The notes under the pieces were generated by a model. It did no database searches, was not told where the DNA came from, and saw only the letters and a program-made list of their open reading frames with translations. Position numbers and translations under genes: made by a program. Below, piece by piece: positions 6,690 through 10,797 of a stretch of 10,797 nucleotides of DNA. This DNA comes from Oscillospiraceae bacterium (lineage in GTDB: Bacteria > Bacillota > Clostridia > Oscillospirales > UBA929): contig JAISVY010000059.1 in NCBI GenBank assembly GCA_031271325.1, positions 1 through 10,797 on the forward strand. Reading direction: 5' to 3'. The first letter of the stretch is position 1. The number at the start of each line of letters is the position of its first letter.

Positions 6690-7396
6690 TGCCGTACGGA
6701 AGCCTCGCCGCCCGCTATGACGGGCTGATGAGCGGGTTTGACTACGAAGCGTACGCCGACTACCTGCTCTCGTTTGCCGGGGAGCGGCGGCGTGTGCTGG
6801 ATTTGGCATGCGGCACCGGACGGCTCGCCGAGATTCTGAGCAGGCGCGGCTGTGATGTAACGGCGGCGGACGCTTCGCCCGAAATGCTGGCTGTCGCGCA
6901 AAACCGGGATTGCCGGAACGTGCTGTTTCTGCTGCAGGACATGGCGGAGCTGGATCTGTACGGCACGGTGGAAGCCGTGTTTTGTACGCTGGACGCGCTG
7001 AACTATCTGCAAACGCCGCAAAAGCTCAAAGAGACCTTCCGGCGCGTGCGCCTGTTTCTGGAGCCGGGCGGCGTATTCGTCTTCGACGTGCTGACGCCGG
7101 AGGCGCTGTCTTCGCGGGACGGCGCGGTTTTTATGTCGGACTCCGAAGACGCGTATTGCGTGTGGAACTGCGCTTGGAAAGCGCCGTTCTGCCGTCAGGA
7201 GATCACGCTGTTTTCCCGGCGCGGGGAGAATCTGTGGGAACGGCACGAGGAGGTACACACCGAACGCGCCTACCGGCTTTCGTTTATCGAAGGGGCGTTG
7301 GCGGAAGCGGGGTTCGCGTCGGTGCGGCAATACGGAATGCTGTCAAAAGACCCGCCCGGCAAACACGCCGAGCGGGTGGTGTTTGCGGCGAAGTAA
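6689..7396 (+). CDS. Class I SAM-dependent methyltransferase, YqeM-like
   Basis: 235 residues. The glycine-rich SAM motif I is VLDLACGTG (36-44), the acidic residue after strand 2 is D61 (AADASPEM), QDM is at 83-85, and LEPGGVFVFDV (124-134) is the post-motif strand. The N-terminal SLAARYDGLM and the overall order match the YqeM methyltransferase family of Firmicutes, whose substrate I do not know. It lacks the NPPY motif, so it is not PrmC. Its ATG shares one base with the RF1 TAA (TAATG), implying translational coupling, and no separate strong Shine-Dalgarno is visible. Co-expression with the ABC-F-RF1 fusion is therefore likely. A methylation target in the translation apparatus is only a guess from context. 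Confidence 0.88.
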   Translation: MPYGSLAARYDGLMSGFDYEAYADYLLSFAGERRRVLDLACGTGRLAEILSRRGCDVTAADASPEMLAVAQNRDCRNVLFLLQDMAELDLYGTVEAVFCTLDALNYLQTPQKLKETFRRVRLFLEPGGVFVFDVLTPEALSSRDGAVFMSDSEDAYCVWNCAWKAPFCRQEITLFSRRGENLWERHEEVHTERAYRLSFIEGALAEAGFASVRQYGMLSKDPPGKHAERVVFAAK

Positions 7397-7437
7397 ACCT
7401 CTTTGTAAAACCTAAATGCGGTGCTTTCGCGAACCTG

Positions 7438-7671
7438 TTTGGAACATATGAAACAGTATAAAAGCTCTAAAAACTCCGCATTCGCCAAAGGCGAACGAGC
7501 GGAGCGTTCGCGGGCAAGCGCTGCGCTCGTTCGCCCTTCAGGCGAACACGCAATTTTCAACACTTCGATTAAAGAAACAGGGTATAACCCTGCAAACCTA
7601 ACTTTAGTTCGTTTGGATTTTCGAATTTTTGTTTTCCGGGCACAGAAAGAAATCCCATAATATACCACATG
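7438..7671. repeat. Candidate dispersed repeat with alternative hairpins
   Basis: The core (7474-7546) contains four alternating copies of ttcgcc or ggcgaa, at 7481, 7490, 7530 and 7541. Three hairpins can form but not all together: ctccgc+ttcgcc with ggcgaa+gcggag (7474-7504), a long 17-nt arm pair (7490-7506 with 7519-7535, one mismatch), and ttcgcc/ggcgaa (7530-7546). The right flank to about 7671 reads like a conserved unit I recall as spurious short 'hypothetical proteins' in many Clostridia genomes, which suggests a multicopy element. Borders are approximate, and multicopy status is from memory, not shown by this window. Confidence 0.5.
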
Positions 7672-7713
7672 ATTACGGAATGAATAACTATCGAAAAAAA
7701 ATAGAAAAAACTA

Positions 7714-7742
7714 TTGTCATCTGCGAAAAAGAAGAGTATAAT
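7714..7742 (+). promoter_or_regulatory. Near-consensus sigma-A promoter for the LytTR regulator
   Basis: TTGTCA at 7714-7719 (5/6 to TTGACA), a 17-bp spacer, then a perfect TATAAT at 7737-7742. Transcription would begin about 7749-7751, leaving a leader of roughly 117 nt before the regulator. Confidence 0.75.
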
Positions 7743-7811
7743 AGCCCTTGAGCTGTTAGGGGTAACCGTTTCCGCTCTGTCTCAAACCCATCTTTACTCG
7801 CCAACCAAACA

Positions 7812-7850
7812 CGCTGCGGTTTCATCCTCTTGCCGCGGCGTATATGAAAC
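7812..7850 (+). promoter_or_regulatory. Leader hairpins before the split response regulator
   Basis: Two stems compete. cgctgcgg (7812-7819) pairs with ccgcggcg (7833-7840) with one mismatch, and gtttcat (7819-7825) pairs exactly with atgaaac (7844-7850), just before the ribosome site (7855-7864). This could be an attenuator-like leader, but no ligand-binding core of a known riboswitch is recognised. Confidence 0.3.
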
Positions 7851-7867
7851 AACAGGATAGGGGGTTA

Positions 7868-7993
7868 GTGAACTTGTGGATCGCCATTTGCAACGGTGAC
7901 GACGCCTACCGGGAAAAACTGCTTGCGCTGGTACGGGAGACGGTGACCCCTTACAAAGACGCCGTAACGGCTTACGCAATATGTTTGACCTGA
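7868..7993 (+). CDS. Receiver domain N-terminal piece of a split LytTR response regulator
   Basis: A 41-codon frame from GTG 7868 (or TTG 7874, better spaced from the G-rich ribosome site at 7855-7864) encodes W-I-A-I-C-N-G-D-D-A-Y-R-E-K-L-L. This is the first strand and helix of a receiver domain of the AgrA/ComE type. The frame stops at TGA 7991-7993, after 13 nt of overlap with the next frame. Reading one base back near 7978 would join it directly to the rest of the receiver domain with no residues missing. The usual acidic pair after strand 1 reads Asn-Gly here, so metal binding is probably impaired. It is either a frameshifted gene, a sequencing error, or a two-piece protein. Confidence 0.6.
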   Translation: MNLWIAICNGDDAYREKLLALVRETVTPYKDAVTAYAICLT

Positions 7994-8634
7994 CGGACGC
8001 CATGCACGAAGCCGAACGCTCTCTGGACTTACTGCTGCTCGACATGGAGTTCCCCACCGTGAAAAACGCGATCAAAACGGCGGAGGAAGCCCGCGCATTG
8101 AATCCAAACCTTCAAATCATCATCGTTACGGCTCAAAAGAAGTACGCCTACATCGCCTTTGAGGTTCGCCCGAGTTACTATCTGCTGCACTCGGTAAAAA
8201 AGAAAATTCTGGAACAGGAGATCAACCGCGCCAGAAAGAACGCGAAGCCGGAAATCAGAAAAAAGCTGCTTATCGGCTTGCGGAATTCCGTTCGGTACGT
8301 CTCTTATAAAGATATCTCGTACATCGAATACGAAAAACGCAAGATCCATGTACATACCGCGAAGGGTAAAGTTTTCTCTTTTACCGGACAACTCAGCGGT
8401 GTTGAGAGCAAAACGGTCGCGTATGGATTCTTCCGCTGCAACCGCTCTGTCTTAGTCAATCTGCTCCATGTGACAAGCGTAGACAAGAAAAACAGCAAAG
8501 TCTGTCTGTTTGACGGACAAGTCATTGATATAAGCGAACATAAAGTCTGTGAAATCAGCGCCAAATTCGCGGCGCAAGGCGGCGTCCTGACCGGGGGTGA
8601 GAAAACCCGAGGCAACGACCGTTTCGCGCCCTGA
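7981..8634 (+). CDS. LytTR-family response regulator, main piece
   Basis: 217 codons from ATG 7981, but this frame lacks the first receiver strand, which lies in the overlapping upstream frame, and it has no Shine-Dalgarno. The receiver remainder has strand 3 with the candidate phospho-acceptor D21 (LLLLDMEF) and strand 4 with T50 (IIIVTA). In strand 5 the normally invariant Lys is H70 (YYLLHS rather than YLLKP). The LytTR DNA-binding domain covers about 95-195 (VRYVSYKDISYIEYEKRKIHVHT, FFRCNRSVLVNLLHV). Such proteins usually act with a membrane histidine kinase on quorum, bacteriocin or virulence-type targets, but none is in the window. Key receiver residues are changed, so regulation by phosphorylation is doubtful; it may be a degenerate or phosphorylation-independent activator. 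Confidence 0.82.
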   Translation: MFDLTDAMHEAERSLDLLLLDMEFPTVKNAIKTAEEARALNPNLQIIIVTAQKKYAYIAFEVRPSYYLLHSVKKKILEQEINRARKNAKPEIRKKLLIGLRNSVRYVSYKDISYIEYEKRKIHVHTAKGKVFSFTGQLSGVESKTVAYGFFRCNRSVLVNLLHVTSVDKKNSKVCLFDGQVIDISEHKVCEISAKFAAQGGVLTGGEKTRGNDRFAP

Positions 8635-8746
8635 CGGCTCCGCTATCATCCGGCGCTTGCAGTATATCACAAATAAAACCGAAAAACCGAAAACGTGCAC
8701 GAATTGACCTTTTCGCCGCACGAATGCGGAGATGACAAAAACGGTG

Positions 8747-8776
8747 TTGACCGAAATATTTCTGTGGCGGTAATTA
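8747..8776 (+). promoter_or_regulatory. Possible promoter/operator region of the XRE gene
   Basis: TTGACC (8747-8752) could be a -35 with TAATTA (8771-8776) as a poor -10, 18 bp away. The spacer begins with a perfect 10-bp palindrome, gaaatatttc (8753-8762). TGTTGAC occurs at 8745-8751 and again at 8784-8790. A self-repressing operator would fit this XRE-type gene, but the -10 match is weak. Confidence 0.3.
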
Positions 8777-8829
8777 TGGCAAATGTTGACAGCGCATTAG
8801 ATGCTTAAAATATGGAAAGGATGGAAATA

Positions 8830-9165
8830 ATGACTAAGAATCTGAGAATTAAACAGGTACGCCAAAGGCTCGGGCTCACGCAATCGAAATTTGCGAAACG
8901 CATTGCCATTTCCACCAGCTATCTCGCGGGAATGGAGTTGGGCGACAAAAAAGTAAACGACCGTACGATCAAACTGATCGGCATGGAGTTCAACGTAGAC
9001 GATCATTGGCTCAAGACGGGCGAGGGCCCTATGATGCGTGACGAAACCGATCTGCGGGTGACCAAAGCGGTCAGTTTGTTTAAGGCTCTGACTCCGATAC
9101 AGCAAAAATGCGCGCTGAGTCAGCTCAGCGCCCTCTCAGAGATGAACAGCGCGGCTTCCGAATAG
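8830..9165 (+). CDS. XRE-family helix-turn-helix regulator, phage-repressor-like
   Basis: 111 residues from ATG 8830. This start is chosen over ATG 8812 and 8821 because AAGGA (8816-8820) sits 9 nt before it. Residues about 5-60 form a Cro/C1-type HTH: IKQVRQRLGLTQSKFAKRI (helix 2), then ISTSYLAGMELG (recognition helix region). The DDHWLKTGEGPMM segment is typical of small repressors found with prophages and integrative elements. The C-terminal about 40 residues are helical, with no peptidase (LexA-like) or metal-binding signature. It is likely autoregulatory. No integrase or phage structural gene is nearby, so its target is unknown. Confidence 0.88.
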   Translation: MTKNLRIKQVRQRLGLTQSKFAKRIAISTSYLAGMELGDKKVNDRTIKLIGMEFNVDDHWLKTGEGPMMRDETDLRVTKAVSLFKALTPIQQKCALSQLSALSEMNSAASE

Positions 9166-9328
9166 AGAACCGGCCCTCAATTCATGTATTCATGTATTTC
9201 AATCGTTTGATAGGCGGATTCGTTCTTCTGCGGCTGCTTATCTATTCTTTTTGAGAGAAAAACTTTGGTTTTTTATCAGAGCATATCAAGCGTTTCATTC
9301 AAATAAAAATATATGGAGGTTCTAAACA

Positions 9329-9889
9329 ATGCCGGTTACCAAAGACATCATCTCGTCCCTGAAACGCACCAACATAAGCGTTGACGAGGAAAAGACCAAA
9401 CTGCGCGTCAAAGACGACTTTATCTCGCTTCGCAACAAGCAAAAAGCGGCCATCGTCGAGCTGACCGGGCTGAAACGCACATCCATCTACCGTGTTTTCC
9501 GGGAAGGCAACATCAGCGCCAAGATCGTTCTCGCGCTGTCGCAAGCGCTCAACGTAACACCGTATTACTACACCGGAGAGACCGACGACAAGGGTGAATT
9601 CAACGATATGCTGCTTCAAGAGTTCCTGAATGATAAGGGTTACTCCAGGCAAGCCGAACGCATCGCGCAAAAAATGGGCGATGCGCCGGCCGGCGCGCCG
9701 AGCAAACCGCTTTCGGGCAGCTTCGCGTTCCCGTCCGAATTCACAAACTCCCCCGGTATGAACGAAGCCGTCAGCACATTGAGCGAAGACGACGCCGTTC
9801 AGCTGCTGCTGGCGCTGCTGATTCGCGCGAAGACCGGCGGAAGCGCGGCGCAGCTTGCCGACTTCGTCAAACGCTGCCTGTTGATGTAA
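9329..9889 (+). CDS. HTH-domain protein of unknown function
   Basis: 186 residues; no named family recognised with certainty. Residues about 35-80 look like a variant HTH: a K-Q-K-A-A-I-V-E-L-T-G helix, then a recognition-type helix LKRTSIYRVFREG, and a I-S-A-K-I-V-L-A-L-S-Q-A-L-N-V segment like the end of a Cro-type domain, followed by PYYYTGETD. Residues 115-145 are a Pro/Ala/Gly/Ser-rich linker. The C-terminal helix (150-183, DDAVQLLLALLIRAK) could mediate dimerisation. The start has GGAGG (9315-9319) 9 nt upstream of the ATG. The order HTH-linker-helix and the neighbouring XRE gene suggest a pair of DNA-binding regulators. Its 3' end overlaps fabD by 23 bp on opposite strands. Confidence 0.75.
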   Translation: MPVTKDIISSLKRTNISVDEEKTKLRVKDDFISLRNKQKAAIVELTGLKRTSIYRVFREGNISAKIVLALSQALNVTPYYYTGETDDKGEFNDMLLQEFLNDKGYSRQAERIAQKMGDAPAGAPSKPLSGSFAFPSEFTNSPGMNEAVSTLSEDDAVQLLLALLIRAKTGGSAAQLADFVKRCLLM

Positions 9890-10730
9890 CCTCAACCTCA
9901 CGGCTGATCCGCCTGATCAGTTTGGCGAGGCTCTTACCGTGGCCGGTCTCGGCGAATCGCGTAACACTGGCGGCGAGCATTGTCTCAACACACTTCTGCC
10001 ACAGAACGGGGCTTGTCATATGCGCCTCCAAGTGGCGGGGAAATTCTGTGCCGGGGAGAATCTCCCCGGTCAGATTTGTGTAAAGCGGAATTTCCGGCGT
10101 TTTAAAGGTCAGCGTTTCCGTGAATTCACGAAGGGCGGCACCCGCGCCGGCCATCGCTTTCGTGTGGAACGCGCCGGACAGCGCGAGCCGGGCGGCGCGC
10201 CCGCCCGTGGCTTTGCAGCGCTCTTCCAGCACGGCGACGCCGCCCGGCGTTCCCGCGACGACGGTCTGCCCGGGGCAGTTGAAGTTAACCGGAAGCGCCC
10301 AGTCTTCGCCGTCTTCGTACGCCTCGGGCGGCGCGCCGCCGAGCAGCGCCGACATTGACCCGCCGCCGATTTCGCTGGCTTCCTGCATCAGGAGACCTCT
10401 TTTGTGCACCAAGCGGAACCCGTCTTCCAAAGACACCGCGCCGGCGGCGCAGAGCGCTGAGCATTCGCCGAGCGAAAAACCCGCCACGGCGGCGGGTTCT
10501 TCGCCGCGTACGGCGAACGCCGCCATCGATACGGTGAATACCGCGAGCTGGGCGTTCTCGGTGCGGGAGAGGGCGGCGTCGCCGGTTTCAAAGCACAACG
10601 CCGCGAGATCGCGTCCTGTAACGCGGCTCCCCAGCGCAAAGACTTCGCGCGCAGCCGGGTGGGTATCGTACAGCTCACGCCCCATGCCGCTCTCCTGCGA
10701 ACCCTGCCCGGGAAAAATAAATGCGGTCAA
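9867..10730 (-). CDS. fabD: Malonyl-CoA:ACP transacylase
   Basis: 287 residues, slightly shorter than the usual 300-310. FabD loads malonate from malonyl-CoA onto acyl carrier protein to start fatty acid elongation in the cytoplasm. The N-terminal GQGSQ is at 8-12. The nucleophile elbow is GFSLGE (84-89) with Ser86 catalytic; Phe replaces the His of E. coli GHSLG, as in many Clostridia. Arg111 (HKRGLLMQEA) and His189 (GAFHTKAM) complete the expected active-site residues. The start is TTG at 10730-10728, with AGGAG (10744-10740) 9 nt upstream; no better in-frame ATG precedes GQGSQ. Other fab genes are not visible and may lie outside the window. The stop is TGA at 9869-9867, inside the convergent HTH gene. 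Confidence 0.95.
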   Translation of the reverse strand: MTAFIFPGQGSQESGMGRELYDTHPAAREVFALGSRVTGRDLAALCFETGDAALSRTENAQLAVFTVSMAAFAVRGEEPAAVAGFSLGECSALCAAGAVSLEDGFRLVHKRGLLMQEASEIGGGSMSALLGGAPPEAYEDGEDWALPVNFNCPGQTVVAGTPGGVAVLEERCKATGGRAARLALSGAFHTKAMAGAGAALREFTETLTFKTPEIPLYTNLTGEILPGTEFPRHLEAHMTSPVLWQKCVETMLAASVTRFAETGHGKSLAKLIRRISREVEVTSTGSV

Positions 10731-10759
10731 CCAGATCAGCTCCTGTTACGGTTTTACAC

Positions 10760-10788
10760 AGCATACCATGTCCGCGTAAAAATTACAA
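10760..10788 (-). promoter_or_regulatory. Candidate fabD promoter
   Basis: On the minus strand, TTGTAA (10788-10783) lies 17 bp before TATGCT (10765-10760), with an extended -10 TG just upstream. Transcription would begin near 10753, leaving a very short leader before the AGGAG at 10744. If real, fabD is the first gene of its transcript rather than mid-operon. Confidence 0.45.
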
Positions 10789-10797
10789 GCGCAACAA

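Larger units (their letters stand above)
7397..7867. other. 471-bp gene-free stretch: repeat, promoter, leader
   Basis: I see no convincing gene here. It holds a structured repeat (about 7438-7671), an A-rich spacer, a near-consensus promoter (7714-7742), and a leader of about 120 nt before the split response regulator. Open frames on both strands across the repeat overlap hairpin sequence and have no family signature, so they are treated as non-coding. Confidence 0.6.

Noticed and set aside
6689..7396. Assignment of the methyltransferase as PrmC because of its place after RF1
   Set aside because: It lacks the NPPY motif, and its N-terminus and motif order fit YqeM-like enzymes.
7421..7660. 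79-codon plus-strand frame across the repeat
   Set aside because: It lies almost wholly in palindromic repeat sequence, has no Shine-Dalgarno and no family match.
7270..7668. 132-codon minus-strand frame over the end of the methyltransferase and the repeat
   Set aside because: Half is antisense to the methyltransferase and half is hairpin repeat sequence, with no protein family signature. It probably resembles spurious annotated proteins from copies of the repeat.
7976..7993. Programmed -1 frameshift site in the response regulator
   Set aside because: There is no X-XXY-YYZ slippery heptamer and no clear downstream pseudoknot, so no programmed signal is claimed.
9683..9696. 14-bp perfect palindrome gcgccggccggcgc
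   Set aside because: It is in the Ala/Pro/Gly-rich linker of the HTH protein, where GC-rich codons produce such symmetry by chance.
10120..10779. 219-codon plus-strand frame opposite fabD
   Set aside because: FabD catalytic motifs and its start signals explain the other strand. The plus frame is Ala/Pro/Ser-rich with no signature.

Overview
The window looks like chromosomal DNA from an anaerobic, low-oxygen member of the Clostridia, most likely Oscillospiraceae/Ruminococcaceae-like. This is inferred from the protein families (DegV, YqeM-type methyltransferase, FabD with a GFSLGE nucleophile elbow, a Clostridia-type ABC-F ATPase), from AGGAG/GGAGG ribosome binding sites, and from small palindromic intergenic repeats of a kind I recall from that group. 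No species can be named. By eye, base composition is mosaic: the degV to methyltransferase block (about 2960-7400) and fabD are GC-rich, the radical SAM gene (1984-2754) is clearly AT-richer, and the catalase is intermediate.

Layout, left to right. The window opens inside the 3' end of an Rpn/PD-(D/E)XK nuclease-type transposase-like gene (1-207). A monocistronic catalase (katA, 413-1918) follows, preceded by an 11-bp inverted repeat and closed by a strong rho-independent terminator. Convergent to it is a short radical SAM protein (complement 1984-2754). A degV gene with its own promoter (2961-3827) ends inside a roughly 52-nt imperfect palindrome, followed by a REP-like palindrome. Directly after that is the most striking gene: one uninterrupted 913-codon reading frame (3948-6689) joining a complete two-domain ABC-F ATPase to a complete peptide chain release factor 1. 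A YqeM-like methyltransferase starts on the last base of its stop codon (6689-7396).

After a 471-bp gene-free stretch holding a structured, probably dispersed repeat and a very good sigma-A-type promoter, there is a LytTR-family response regulator whose receiver domain is split between two reading frames (7868-7993 and 7981-8634). Two small DNA-binding-type genes follow: an XRE/phage-repressor-like HTH (8830-9165) and a 186-aa HTH protein of unknown role (9329-9889). The latter overlaps tail-to-tail with fabD (complement 9867-10730), which uses a TTG start and has a plausible promoter at the right edge.

How the genes work together. The ABC-F-RF1 fusion and the coupled methyltransferase form a candidate translation-linked operon: ABC-F proteins act at the ribosomal E site and RF1 at the A site during termination. 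A consensus Shine-Dalgarno sequence and Met codon exactly at the RF1 domain boundary suggest that free RF1 may also be made. The LytTR and HTH genes look like regulatory accessory genes with no visible target here. The catalase handles hydrogen peroxide and seems independent of its neighbours. The best candidate for something undescribed is the ABC-F-RF1 fusion, followed by the split receiver domain.
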